DNA of 64,000 bases. Origin: Parvibaculaceae bacterium Mf 1.05b.01. GTDB lineage: Bacteria > Pseudomonadota > Alphaproteobacteria > Parvibaculales > Parvibaculaceae. The stretch is taken from assembly GCA_000509225.1 (NCBI GenBank), contig BAOK01000002.1:562496-626495 (forward strand). Direction: 5' to 3'. Numbering within the stretch: the stretch's first letter is position 1; every line of letters starts with the position of its first letter. A program made the position numbers and the translations under genes. Under the pieces are notes generated by a model. The model had not been told where the DNA came from. It made no database searches and worked only from the letters and a program-made list of their open reading frames with translations. Below are positions 1 to 8,682 of the stretch, piece by piece.

Positions 1-1342
1 TTTCCCGGTCAGCTGTGATGGTAATGGTCACTTCTTTGTCGTAGCTCATCACCACGTGGCCCAGACCCAGACCATCAAACAGACAGAGAAGGCCAAAATA
101 CTTAACCATCTGAGCGCCGTTCATGTAGATCGGAATGGGCGGCCCAGGCACGTTAGTCACAACCGTGTTGAAAAACGGCTTGGTAGAGTTTGCCAGTCCG
201 AACTGCGTATAGAGCCTCGCAGCAATGCCCGTAAACAGAGCGGGAGCCGTTTTGCTGAGTTCTGACATCTGGCGTGCGCCAAGGGCGTTCGTCAGGGCTT
301 TCTGTTCCTGGGTATGGTTGGCGATTGAAAGTATGCGCTCTAAAGGATCGGCAATGTCGGACCCGAGTTGGACCATCATTGCGGAGACCTGATTGCCGAG
401 CGATCCGGACTCATCGTTGGTTCTGACGGAGACGGGCGCCATTGCGACCAGTGTTGTCTCCGGTAGCTCAGCTTTTGAGTCCAGGTATTTTCGCATCGCG
501 CCGCCGACGATGGTCAGCATAACATCGTTGACTTTTGCGCCAGGTACGCCGGTTTTGATCTCTTTAATCCGCGCCAGGTCGAACGCGACTCCTTCAATTA
601 CGCGGTGTGCAGAAATCTTATTGTTGAAACGCGTGCGCGGTACGGCCATGGCCTGGCCAAGTGAGAATTCTTTTGTCAGCAAGCCTTTGATTGTACGCGC
701 GAGGCCTGGAAGGGTTTTGCCGGCCATTTCGACCCACTTGAAGGGCTGCTTCACATTACCGAGATATCCCCGTACCGCCATTTCGACAGCGGTTGGCTTT
801 TTCTCTGGCTTCCAGGTGTCTTCCAAGACGGGAAGTGTGTCGCCTGGGTTGATGGTGTGCAGAGCATTCATAATGTCGACGCCTGACATGCCATCGATCG
901 CCGAATGGTGGATCTTGGAAATGATGGCATAGGAGCCTTCCGGCACACCCTCGACATGATCGAGGCCTTCGATGATCGTGAACTCCCATAGCGGTTTTGT
1001 CAGATCGAGAGGGCGGGCCATGATGCGCGCCGATTGAATGCAAAGCTGTCGCCAGTCCCCCGGCTTCGGCAGGGCCACGTGACGCACATGATATTCCAGA
1101 TTGAAATCTTCAACTTCAATCCAGTAAGGGTGATCAATGCCAAATGGTACATTTGCGAGGCCGCGCCGGAATGTGTTGGCGAGCGGCAATCGTTCTTCAA
1201 CGAAATTCAGAATGTCTTTGTATCTGACAAACCCGCCAGGGGCTGTCGAAGGATCGTAGATTGCGACGCTGCCGATATGCATCGGCGAGTTCTCTTGATC
1301 CATGTAAAGGAATGCGGCGTCGAGGCCTGTGAGTTGTTCCAT
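1..1342 (-). CDS. Wax ester synthase / diacylglycerol acyltransferase (WS/DGAT), 3' end cut by the window edge
   Basis: This enzyme transfers an acyl group from acyl-CoA to a fatty alcohol or diacylglycerol, making storage wax ester or triacylglycerol at the membrane. The frame is open from the ATG at 1342 to the window edge, 447 codons, so only the last few residues are likely missing. The protein opens with the family's usual MEQLTGLDAAFLYMD, and the catalytic HHxxxDG motif reads HHSAIDG at about residues 145-151 (near 890-910). The C-terminal domain has the typical KVNDVMLTIVGGAMRKYL and NVPGPPIP stretches. It is divergent from the ring-cleavage cassette at 1629, with about 290 bp between them. 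Family assignment is firm; the preferred acceptor cannot be read from the sequence. Confidence 0.93.
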   Translation of the reverse strand, partial: MEQLTGLDAAFLYMDQENSPMHIGSVAIYDPSTAPGGFVRYKDILNFVEERLPLANTFRRGLANVPFGIDHPYWIEVEDFNLEYHVRHVALPKPGDWRQLCIQSARIMARPLDLTKPLWEFTIIEGLDHVEGVPEGSYAIISKIHHSAIDGMSGVDIMNALHTINPGDTLPVLEDTWKPEKKPTAVEMAVRGYLGNVKQPFKWVEMAGKTLPGLARTIKGLLTKEFSLGQAMAVPRTRFNNKISAHRVIEGVAFDLARIKEIKTGVPGAKVNDVMLTIVGGAMRKYLDSKAELPETTLVAMAPVSVRTNDESGSLGNQVSAMMVQLGSDIADPLERILSIANHTQEQKALTNALGARQMSELSKTAPALFTGIAARLYTQFGLANSTKPFFNTVVTNVPGPPIPIYMNGAQMVKYFGLLCLFDGLGLGHVVMSYDKEVTITITADRE

Positions 1343-1535
1343 AGTGCACGATCCTCCCTATCGTTGATTTTAAGCGTAACAAGCCCTCGCCATAGCTACC
1401 AACTGAATCGCGCCGACATCGCGGAATTTGGTGAACAAGCTGGAATTGTCGCCTAACGTTAGTGGGTGGTTAGCTGAGGTTTTCTAGGCAGCACAATCTA
1501 ATCAGATGAGATTGGGGCGCCTGCCTTGTAAATGT

Positions 1536-1566
1536 TGATCATGATCATATCTGATGATAGTATCAT
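1536..1566. promoter_or_regulatory. Two adjacent palindromes in the DGAT / FAH-hydrolase divergent region
   Basis: TGATCATGATCA (1536-1547) is a perfect 12-bp palindrome. ATGATAGTATCAT (1554-1566) has 6-bp arms around one central base. Their centres are about 18.5 bp apart, roughly two helical turns, in the only sizeable gap between two divergent catabolic genes. They look like operator sites. No regulator gene is adjacent, so the binding protein is unknown. Confidence 0.45.
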
Positions 1567-1628
1567 TTTAAGAAAATGACAGATCAAGGCGCATCGCGCC
1601 ATGTGTTTGAATTCCAGGGGAGAGGCTC

Positions 1629-2498
1629 ATGCGGCTCATAACGTTTACAGACGAACAATCGACGCGGATTGGTATTTTGCAGGAAGATCAAATTGTCGAC
1701 CTGTCAGCTGCCGCCCCCGACATTCCAAGCGAGATGGTTGCCTTTCTTGAAGCAGGCGATGCTGCTTTGGAGAAGGCGCGTGCTGCAGCCGACACCGAAG
1801 CGTCAATAAAACTGTCTGACGTGACACTTGAGAGCCCTGTGTTGCGGCCACCGAAAATTCTCGCCGTTGGGCTGAACTATCGTGAGCATGTGGAAGAGAC
1901 CGGCCGGGAACTTCCAAAGGTTCCGATTATATTCAATAAGCAATCAACATCGGCAACGGGTCCCTTTGCGCCAATTCTGCGACCACATGAAAGCGTCGCA
2001 TTGGACTATGAGGGCGAGATGGGGGTTGTGATCGGCAAGCGTTGCCGCCGAGTGCCGAAAGACCGGTATGCGGAGGTTGTTGCCGGGTACACGGTTCTGA
2101 ATGACGTGACTATCCGCGATTGGCAGATCAGGTCGCCGACCATGACGATGGGCAAATCCTGGGACAGCCATTGTCCAATGGGACCTTCTATAGTCACGCC
2201 AGATGAAGTTGATATTTCGAAGTTGGGCCTGAAGACATTGGTGAATGGCGATGTGCGACAGCAGTCCGATACGAGTTACCTGATTTTCGACGTGCCCACG
2301 CTTATCGAACATCTTTCCACTGCTTTTACTCTGGAACCAGGAGATGTGATTGCCACAGGTACTTGCGCCGGTGTTGCTGCTGCCATGGAAGGTCAGCCTT
2401 GGCTAAAGAACGGTGACGTTGTGCGTGTTGAGATTGAAAGTCTCGGAGCTATTGAGAACAAGGTGGTCGACGACAAGGGTGGCGTGGTTATCGAATAA
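1629..2498 (+). CDS. Fumarylacetoacetate hydrolase (FAH) family protein
   Basis: This is a cytosolic, divalent-metal-dependent enzyme of the FAH / 2-oxohepta-3-ene-1,7-dioate hydratase family, which cleaves C-C bonds in beta-diketo acids or hydrates dienoates after ring opening. The 289 residues have a short N-terminal lobe and then the FAH core starting at ILAVGLNYREH (about residue 78). The acidic metal-site stretch LDYEGEMGVVIG and the later MGKSWDSHCPMGP block are intact. A strong GGGGAGAGG ribosome site precedes the ATG. It is first of three co-directional genes with a dioxygenase (35 bp on) and a GST. In gentisate and homogentisate pathways an FAH enzyme does the last hydrolysis, and that role is inferred here. 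The substrate is unknown. Confidence 0.9.
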   Translation: MRLITFTDEQSTRIGILQEDQIVDLSAAAPDIPSEMVAFLEAGDAALEKARAAADTEASIKLSDVTLESPVLRPPKILAVGLNYREHVEETGRELPKVPIIFNKQSTSATGPFAPILRPHESVALDYEGEMGVVIGKRCRRVPKDRYAEVVAGYTVLNDVTIRDWQIRSPTMTMGKSWDSHCPMGPSIVTPDEVDISKLGLKTLVNGDVRQQSDTSYLIFDVPTLIEHLSTAFTLEPGDVIATGTCAGVAAAMEGQPWLKNGDVVRVEIESLGAIENKVVDDKGGVVIE

Positions 2499-2533
2499 CA
2501 CCGCCATTTCTCAAATCGAATGGAACACCTGAA

Positions 2534-3457
2534 ATGATCAAAGTCGAAGACATTGTTTATGCGCGTTTTCGTGCCCCTGATCTGGACAAGATGGAAAACT
2601 TTCTTGTTGATTTCGGCATGCAGCGATACGCACGGACAGAGACGGCACTCTTTATGCGCGGTGTTGGGGCTGATCCAATTCTGCATGTGACCGAATTGGG
2701 TGAGCCTGGTTTTGTCGGGTTGGCGCTGCAAGCTTCCTCTGAAGCTGATCTGAATTCAGTTGCAGAGGCGAATGGCGTGTCCGTGGAAGCGCGGACGGAA
2801 CCGGGCGGGGGCAAACGCGCGCTTGTGCATGATCCAGACGGATTTCCCATTGAAATTCTTCATGGGCTGGAGCGCTTGGATGTCGCTGAGGTTCAAGAGA
2901 TAGCACCGCTCAATGCGCGTCTTGAAAAGCCAAGGCTGGGCGATGTGAAGCGTATGGCCGCCGGCCCCGCTCATGTTCATCGCCTTGGGCATCTCGTCTT
3001 GAACGTCACCGACTATCAAAAAAGTTTTGCTTGGTATCACGAACAGTTTGGCCTGCTGAAATCAGACGAAATTTACGTTGGCGATGAAAACACTGTGATT
3101 GGCGCATTCACGCGGTGTGACCAGGGTGAGAAATTCGTGGACCACCACACTTTGTTTTTGCTGGGTACAGGTAAGCCTGGTTTCAATCATGCAGCCTGGG
3201 AGGTTGCGGACCTTGATGACCTGATGTTGGGTCGCGATGTCTTGATCGACAAAGGGCATAAGTCTGTTTGGGGCGTTGGCCGACATATTCTGGGGTCGCA
3301 AGTATTCGATTATTGGCGAGATCCGTGGGGCCATACGGTGGAGCATTGGACAGACGGTGATTTGTTCAATGCGTCAACACCTCCTGGGAAAGCGTCTTTG
3401 GATGAGCTACTTGGACAGCAGTGGGGTCCGAGACCATTGGAAGATATGGCGGGATAA
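2534..3457 (+). CDS. Type I extradiol dioxygenase-like VOC family protein
   Basis: A vicinal-oxygen-chelate protein with two tandem betaalphabetabetabeta modules, about residues 1-125 and 145-285 of 307. This is the architecture of BphC-type catechol 2,3-dioxygenases, which open a diphenolic ring next to a hydroxyl group. The Fe(II) triad is complete in the C-terminal half: His153 (LGHLVLNV), His219 (FNHAAWEV) and Glu270 (HTVEHW). Spacing matches the His146/His210/Glu260 triad of biphenyl-diol dioxygenase. It sits between an FAH hydrolase and a GST in the same transcript, consistent with ring-cleaving activity. The aromatic or quinol substrate cannot be told from sequence. A non-oxidative VOC role is possible but less likely given the intact triad. 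Confidence 0.87.
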   Translation: MIKVEDIVYARFRAPDLDKMENFLVDFGMQRYARTETALFMRGVGADPILHVTELGEPGFVGLALQASSEADLNSVAEANGVSVEARTEPGGGKRALVHDPDGFPIEILHGLERLDVAEVQEIAPLNARLEKPRLGDVKRMAAGPAHVHRLGHLVLNVTDYQKSFAWYHEQFGLLKSDEIYVGDENTVIGAFTRCDQGEKFVDHHTLFLLGTGKPGFNHAAWEVADLDDLMLGRDVLIDKGHKSVWGVGRHILGSQVFDYWRDPWGHTVEHWTDGDLFNASTPPGKASLDELLGQQWGPRPLEDMAG

Positions 3458-3481
3458 CATCCTTACGGTTGGAGAGACGAT

Positions 3482-4345
3482 ATGATCCTTAGTGATGAAC
3501 AAGTGACGACAGAAGAGGTTAAATCCTGGAAGGGACTGCATCTCCTCCACTTTAGTGGGAGCTCCTGTTCACAAAAGGTCCGCACCCTGCTTCGTGAGAA
3601 GGGCATAGACTATGTCTCTCACCACATAAATCTTGTGAAGCATGAGCACGCTTCCCCCTGGTACCTGGGCATCAACCCGCGCGGAGTGGTGCCTGTACTT
3701 GTGCACGATGGGGTTGTGCATGTGGAGAGCAACGACATTCTTGCTTATTTGGATGCTTTGCCGAGCAGCGCGGATTCCTTTTTCCCACAGACCCCTGAGG
3801 AGCGTGCGATTGTCGATGCCTCTTTGACGTTGGAAAACGATCTGCATTTCGCTTTGCGTGAGATCACTATGGGTTTCATCTTTCCCAAACGTCTGGCGCA
3901 GAAGCCTGACGATGTTCTTGCGAAATATGAACAAGAGGGTGCTGATGACCCTTCCCGTGACAAAGAGATTGCATGGTGGCGCGCATATGCTGAAGCCGGT
4001 GTGACGGAGCCGCAGGCGCGGGCCGCGGTCAAAGCTCATCGGGATGCATTCGATGCACTTGAAAAGCGCCTAGTGAAAAATGAATGGTTGATCGGGGACC
4101 GGATTTCGGTTCTCGAGCTTGCGTGGTTCATCACCATGAACCGGTTGCGTATGGGCGGCTATCCGCTTGAAATTCATCCGCGGCTGTTCAAGCTCTATAA
4201 TCGACTTTTGAAACGGCCTGCTTTTGCTCGAGAAACCAAAACGCCTGCGATCCTCTCTAAAATCCTTCTGCCCGCAGTCCGATTTGGGCAGGTTCTGCGC
4301 GGTAAGCGGATGAAGGATGTCGCAGCGGACATTCTCGCGGGGTAG
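3482..4345 (+). CDS. Glutathione S-transferase, zeta / maleylacetoacetate isomerase-like
   Basis: A 287-residue GST with an N-terminal thioredoxin fold and an all-alpha C-terminal domain. Ser27-Ser28-Cys29 followed by SQKVR matches the zeta-class SSCxxxVR signature of maleylacetoacetate and maleylpyruvate isomerases, which use glutathione to turn a cis double bond to trans. The ES pair that holds the glutathione gamma-glutamyl group is in VHVESNDILAYLD. It is longer than a classical zeta enzyme (about 215 residues), mainly in the C-terminal domain. It lies 24 bp after the dioxygenase behind a GGAGAG ribosome site and ends before a strong terminator, closing the cassette. Isomerase function is an inference from motif and context; a beta-etherase-like role is an alternative. 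Confidence 0.85.
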   Translation: MILSDEQVTTEEVKSWKGLHLLHFSGSSCSQKVRTLLREKGIDYVSHHINLVKHEHASPWYLGINPRGVVPVLVHDGVVHVESNDILAYLDALPSSADSFFPQTPEERAIVDASLTLENDLHFALREITMGFIFPKRLAQKPDDVLAKYEQEGADDPSRDKEIAWWRAYAEAGVTEPQARAAVKAHRDAFDALEKRLVKNEWLIGDRISVLELAWFITMNRLRMGGYPLEIHPRLFKLYNRLLKRPAFARETKTPAILSKILLPAVRFGQVLRGKRMKDVAADILAG

Positions 4346-4377
4346 ATTGCCCGTTCGACGATATATATAGGCAAAAG

Positions 4378-4410
4378 AAAACCGCCCATTGCTTGCGCAA
4401 GGGCGGTTTT
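4378..4410. terminator. Bidirectional rho-independent terminator
   Basis: A 10-bp perfect stem AAAACCGCCC / GGGCGGTTTT encloses a 13-base loop. The A and T ends let it work on both strands. It lies between the convergent GST and small secreted-protein genes. Confidence 0.9.
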
Positions 4411-4429
4411 GATCTTCGATGCTTACGGT

Positions 4430-4780
4430 CTATTCGTGATAGCGGTAGCTTGAGATCTCACACACGTCGATCCGCTCGCGGACAAGGACATCACCGTCTG
4501 CAAACACAGCCCGGAAATCGTACATGCAATAGCCTGTGCCATCGTCAATATCGATCATGACGCTGTCGCCTGACCCTAAGACGTCATAGCCCAGAATGTC
4601 TTCTTCCCAGTCGTTGGTTCCGACATTCGATGCGTAGAATTCTACCATCGTCCAGCTTGTTTCATTGATGATGCGAACGCGGCGGTCTTCCGCCTGGCTT
4701 GGCGCCGCAGTCACGACGATAAACAGCCCAACGAGCGCTGCAACAGCTGCGGCGCGTGCCGCGTGGATTACCTTATTCAT
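4430..4780 (-). CDS. Small secreted protein of unknown function
   Basis: 116 residues with a clear Sec signal peptide (basic MNKVIHAAR, a hydrophobic AAAVAALVGLFIVV core, cleavage probably after APSQA, about residue 30). The mature part is acidic and beta-rich, with two cysteines (GYCMYDF and DVCEIS) that could form a disulfide. The stretch RVRIINETSWTMVEFYAS recalls small alphaproteobacterial exported proteins of unknown role. It faces the GST gene across a shared terminator and diverges from the DUF2855 gene. No function is proposed. Confidence 0.75.
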   Translation of the reverse strand: MNKVIHAARAAAVAALVGLFIVVTAAPSQAEDRRVRIINETSWTMVEFYASNVGTNDWEEDILGYDVLGSGDSVMIDIDDGTGYCMYDFRAVFADGDVLVRERIDVCEISSYRYHE

Positions 4781-4992
4781 ATTTCCCCACAGATATAGAC
4801 GTACCCGTAGAGAGTGTGGGGGATTGGCCTATGCAAGTCAATGTATGGACCGCTTGGTGTCTAATATTGAACAGGGTTTGCACCTTTTTGGGTGCAGATT
4901 TTCTTGGTGCTTGTGTCCTGCGCCCTTACCATGCGGCAAATTTGGTCATCCGGCTGGCGGGCACAGGACCCCACGGCTTAAGGGAGCGAAAC

Positions 4993-6099
4993 ATGGCAGA
5001 GCAGGCAGCGGCAAATTTTTGGGTAAAACGAGACAATCTGCGTACAACAAAGATGGTCGAAACACCGATCCCTGGTGCGGATGGACTGCAACCTGGTGAG
5101 GTGCTTTTCAAAGTAGAGGATTTTGCCTTCACCGCAAACAACATCACCTATGCAGCCTTTGGCGAAGCGATGAAGTATTGGGACTTCTTTCCGGCTGACG
5201 AAGGCTGGGGACGCGTTCCTGTCTGGGGCTTTGGAGATGTGCTCGCGTCTAACGCTGAGGGGGTCGCCGCTGGAGAACGCTTCTATGGTTACTTCCCCAT
5301 GTCGACGCATTTCGTGGCACAAGCAGTCCGCGTTTCTGACGCTGGTTTTTTCGATGGGGCTGCCAACAGGGCCGAATTGTCGCCTGTCTACAATAACTAT
5401 CTCAGAGTGACAGCTGATCCTGGTTATGACGCTGCGCGGGAAGCGGAGCAAAGTCTTTTACGCCCGGTGTTCACCACGTCCTTCCTGATCGATGATTTCC
5501 TAGATGACAATCAGTTCTTTGAGGCATCAACCGTCGTCCTGTCGAGTGCTTCGAGTAAGACCTCTCTGGGTCTTGCTCAGGTGCTTTCAAGCCGGTCGGC
5601 GAACAAGCCGCGGGTGATTGGTCTGACCTCAAAAGGCAATACTGCGTTTGTTGAAGGTGTTGGATATTATGATGACGTTGTCGCCTACGATGATATCGCC
5701 TCCATAAGCGTTGAGGGCAATGTGGCGTTTGTCGATATGGCGGGAGATGCAAATGTCCGCGCCGCGATTCACAATCACTTCGCTGAACGTCTTACCTGCA
5801 GCTGTGCGGTTGGTGGCACACATTGGGAGCAAGGCGGCGGCGCTGACAACCTTCCCGGAGCCCAGCCAACGTTTTTCTTCGCGCCGTCTCAGATCCAAAA
5901 ACGCAACAAGGACTGGGGCGCTGAGGCGCTACAGGCGAAGATTGCCAAGGCCTGGGCCGCGTTTCTTGCCTCTGTTGATGGGTGGATGAAAGTGGAACGT
6001 TCCGGTGGCCTTGATGTAACCAAGCAGGTCTATCTGGATGTTCTGGAAGGCAAGGTTGCACCGGAGAGCGGAAAAATCATCTCGCTCTGGAAAATCTGA
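4993..6099 (+). CDS. DUF2855 family protein
   Basis: A 368-residue protein of the DUF2855 family, whose biochemical role is not established. Its layout resembles a medium-chain dehydrogenase/reductase: an N-terminal barrel-like part (GEVLFKVEDFAFTANNITYA, WGFGDVLASN) and a middle segment that could be a Rossmann-like domain (STVVLSSASSKTSLGLAQVL, then RVIGLTSKGNTAFV). The ATG at 4993 is chosen because GGGAG lies 7 bases upstream; the frame is open 79 codons further 5', but that part has unrelated composition. The amidohydrolase and a CobW-type GTPase follow closely (30 and 3 bp gaps), so the three genes are probably one transcript. A redox role is inference from fold resemblance only. Confidence 0.85.
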   Translation: MAEQAAANFWVKRDNLRTTKMVETPIPGADGLQPGEVLFKVEDFAFTANNITYAAFGEAMKYWDFFPADEGWGRVPVWGFGDVLASNAEGVAAGERFYGYFPMSTHFVAQAVRVSDAGFFDGAANRAELSPVYNNYLRVTADPGYDAAREAEQSLLRPVFTTSFLIDDFLDDNQFFEASTVVLSSASSKTSLGLAQVLSSRSANKPRVIGLTSKGNTAFVEGVGYYDDVVAYDDIASISVEGNVAFVDMAGDANVRAAIHNHFAERLTCSCAVGGTHWEQGGGADNLPGAQPTFFFAPSQIQKRNKDWGAEALQAKIAKAWAAFLASVDGWMKVERSGGLDVTKQVYLDVLEGKVAPESGKIISLWKI

Positions 6100-6129
6100 G
6101 TTTAGGTACAATTGTTGGGGGCGCATCCA

Positions 6130-7770
6130 GTGACGACAACCATTTTTTCGGCCAAACGGATCATTACGATGAATCCGTCTCGGCCCTTTGCCACTCATGT
6201 GGCTGTCCGTGACGGGCGTGTCCTTAGTGTGGGTACTCTGAAGGAAGTGAGCGCCTGGGGGGATGCCAATGTCGATGATCGTTTTTCAGATCAAGTGGTT
6301 ATGCCTGGTTTGATTGAAGGCCATAGTCATCTGGTAGAAGGTGCGCTCTGGGACCACACCTATGTGGGCTATTATGACCGGACCGCGCCAGATGGCAGAG
6401 TCTGGCCTGGTTTGAAGTCGGTGGACGCTGTTGTTGAACGCCTGCAGGAAGCCAGCGCAGCACAGGACGACCCTGATGCCGCCCTTATCGGGTGGGGTTT
6501 TGACCCGATCTTTTTTGGCGAGCAGCGAATGCATGCGCGAGATCTTGATCGTGTCTCAAATGGGCGTTGCATCGGTGTGTTTCATGCGAGCCTGCATTTT
6601 CTCAATGTAAATTCTGCCGTGATCGAAGACTCCGATCTTGCTGCCTCCACTGATATGCAGGAAGTGATGACAGATGCCCGAGGCGCGCCGACGGGTGAGC
6701 TGGCGGGCATGGTCGGCATGTATCTCGCCATGAAGTCGCTCAAATTTGATTTGGGATCGCAAGCGACGCACCCACCGGCGCTCTGGAATTTCGCCAAAGT
6801 CTGTCAATTGGCAGGCGTGACGACGGCGACCGATCTTCATAGTCCGCTGGACGATGAGATGGTTGGCCGTCTCACCGGTGAGACTGATAAGGCAGATTTC
6901 CCGCTTCGAATTGTCTCGGCATTTGGAGGCACTCTGATGCCAGCGGACAAAGGGACCGCGCGCATTGGGTCGCTGGTCTCCAAGAGCACAGACAAGCACA
7001 AAATGGGGATTGTTAAGCTGGTTCTGGATGGGTCGATCCAAGGTTTTACGGCGCGCCTTAAGTGGCCGGGGCATTTTAATGGGGCCCCAAACGGCCTCTG
7101 GTATATCGCTCCAGATGAATTCAAGAAGACCGTCTTGGCATACAATGCCGCCGGCCATCAGTTGCACATTCATACGAATGGGGATGAGGCGACGGAGCTG
7201 GCATTGGATGCGATTGAAGAGGCGCTTGCGACCAATCCTCACCCGGACCACCGGCATACGTTGCAGCACTGCCAGATGGCGAGCGATGCGCAATTCAGGC
7301 GCATGGCTGCGATGGGTGTTGGGGTGAACCTCTTTAGCAACCACGTCTATTACTGGGGTGACCAACACTATGAGCTGACTCTTGGGCCTGACCGCGCACA
7401 CCGGATAGACAATGCAGGCAGTGCAGTTGAGCATGGCGTCGACCTGGCTTTGCATTCCGACGCGCCGATAACGGCGATAGGTCCGCTCTTTACCGCCTGG
7501 TGTGCGGTCAACCGTGTGACATCGACAGGCAAGCACCTGGGTGGTGATGCAGAACGGCTCACTGTCGAAGAGGCGCTTCACACCATCACCATGGGCGGGG
7601 CCATCTCCCTCAAGCTTGATCATGAGATTGGGAGCATCGAAGTAGGCAAACTTGCCGACTTCGCGGTTCTGAATGAGGACCCGTTTGAAGTTGATCCAAT
7701 GGCACTCAAAGATGTCGATGTCTGGGGGACGGTTGTAGGTGGTGAGGTATTTGAAGCACCTCAGGTCTAG
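6130..7770 (+). CDS. YtcJ-like metal-dependent amidohydrolase
   Basis: A 546-residue amidohydrolase-superfamily enzyme of the YtcJ/ExoP-like branch (Amidohydro_3), expected to hydrolyse an amide, ester or similar bond in the cytosol with one or two bound metals. Visible are the first-strand HxH (EGHSHLVEG), a VKLVLDGSIQG stretch around the bridging-lysine strand, HIHTNGD, HTLQHCQ, and the strand-8 Asp in LHSDAP. The small beta-sandwich domain is built from both termini. The GTG at 6130 with GGGGGCG upstream is taken as start; a TTG 18 bases earlier is also possible. Only 3 bp separate its stop from a COG0523 metallochaperone, which might serve it. Substrate unknown. Confidence 0.88.
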   Translation: MTTTIFSAKRIITMNPSRPFATHVAVRDGRVLSVGTLKEVSAWGDANVDDRFSDQVVMPGLIEGHSHLVEGALWDHTYVGYYDRTAPDGRVWPGLKSVDAVVERLQEASAAQDDPDAALIGWGFDPIFFGEQRMHARDLDRVSNGRCIGVFHASLHFLNVNSAVIEDSDLAASTDMQEVMTDARGAPTGELAGMVGMYLAMKSLKFDLGSQATHPPALWNFAKVCQLAGVTTATDLHSPLDDEMVGRLTGETDKADFPLRIVSAFGGTLMPADKGTARIGSLVSKSTDKHKMGIVKLVLDGSIQGFTARLKWPGHFNGAPNGLWYIAPDEFKKTVLAYNAAGHQLHIHTNGDEATELALDAIEEALATNPHPDHRHTLQHCQMASDAQFRRMAAMGVGVNLFSNHVYYWGDQHYELTLGPDRAHRIDNAGSAVEHGVDLALHSDAPITAIGPLFTAWCAVNRVTSTGKHLGGDAERLTVEEALHTITMGGAISLKLDHEIGSIEVGKLADFAVLNEDPFEVDPMALKDVDVWGTVVGGEVFEAPQV

Positions 7771-7773
7771 ACC

Positions 7774-8679
7774 ATGAGTGACCGATCTGTGATCCCCGTT
7801 TCGGTTGTTGGGGGGTTTCTCGGTGCGGGGAAGACGACCCTTCTCAACCGCTTGTTGCAGGAGAATGAAGGGCGCCGCCTTGGTGTGATCGTCAATGATT
7901 TTGGCGACATCAATATTGATGAGAATCTGATTGTCACCCGTGATGAAGACATGGTCAGTCTCGCAAATGGATGCATCTGTTGCTCCATTGGAAATGATTT
8001 TCTGCGCGCCTTGATCTCTCTCGTTACGCGTCCAGACCCCCCAGAGCACATCGTCATCGAGGCAAGCGGTGTTGCGGACCCTTTGCGGATCGCGGCGATT
8101 GCTCGCGCAGATAAGGCTCTGCGGCTCCAGGGGATCTTCGTGTTGGTGGACGCCACACAATATCAGACCCAGGCTGCCGACCCTCTGCTTGTTGACACAG
8201 TTCGTGCACAGGTAGGGGCGGCTGATCTGTTGTTGCTCACAAAAACAGATATCGCGAAGGATGATCAAACGCAGGCGGTTGGTGAGCTGCTGGAGCGTGA
8301 AAGACCTGGTGTCTTGAGAATTGAAACGACCACCACAGATGTTCCCGTCTCTCTTCTGTTCGGTTTTTCTGCAGACCTGCGGACACCATCGACGACACCG
8401 CATGATCCCCATGCCCTTTTCTGGACAGGGTCAATTGCTTGCGACAAAGCCTGCGATGTCGAGCAGCTCACAGCTGTGTTGGAAGACTGTGCCGGCCTTT
8501 TGCGCTGCAAAGGGATTGTGCGATCGGCGGGCGGCGGGGGGCAAATTGTACAATGGACCGCTGGGCGGTTGGAGCTCTCCTCGCTCGAGGTGGCGCCTGC
8601 TGAGGCTGCACTGGTCTATATTGGTGTCGGCGCAGCGCCTGCTGGTTTTGAACGCTCGATTCAGCAGTGCTTTGAATGA
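7774..8679 (+). CDS. CobW/COG0523 family GTP-binding metallochaperone
   Basis: A 301-residue G3E-family GTPase. Walker A is GGFLGAGKTT (residues 13-22), the metal-binding CxCC motif is Cys67-Ile-Cys69-Cys70 in NGCICC, and a Walker B-like glutamate is in IVIEASGVADPL. A TKTD guanine-specificity motif follows, then a CobW C-terminal domain. Such proteins deliver Zn, Co, Fe or nitrile-hydratase metal to client enzymes, driven by GTP. Tight coupling to the upstream metal-dependent amidohydrolase (3-bp gap) points to that enzyme as client; this is inference. No Zur-like site was seen upstream. It is convergent with the TetR gene, with only 3 bp between stop codons. Confidence 0.9.
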   Translation: MSDRSVIPVSVVGGFLGAGKTTLLNRLLQENEGRRLGVIVNDFGDINIDENLIVTRDEDMVSLANGCICCSIGNDFLRALISLVTRPDPPEHIVIEASGVADPLRIAAIARADKALRLQGIFVLVDATQYQTQAADPLLVDTVRAQVGAADLLLLTKTDIAKDDQTQAVGELLERERPGVLRIETTTTDVPVSLLFGFSADLRTPSTTPHDPHALFWTGSIACDKACDVEQLTAVLEDCAGLLRCKGIVRSAGGGGQIVQWTAGRLELSSLEVAPAEAALVYIGVGAAPAGFERSIQQCFE

Positions 8680-8682
8680 CGC

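Noticed and set aside
393-1456. Plus-strand open frames near the left edge
   Set aside because: They lie opposite the WS/DGAT gene, whose motifs run through the whole region; the true gene is on the minus strand and runs off the window.
4756-4992. 79-codon N-terminal extension of the DUF2855 protein
   Set aside because: The extension overlaps the divergent secreted-protein start, has unrelated composition, and a good ribosome site precedes the ATG at 4993.
6556-8412. 618-codon open frame on the minus strand
   Set aside because: It is antisense to the amidohydrolase and COG0523 genes, which have clear motifs throughout. Its translation is rich in Arg, His, Cys and Gln with no domain, typical of a shadow frame.
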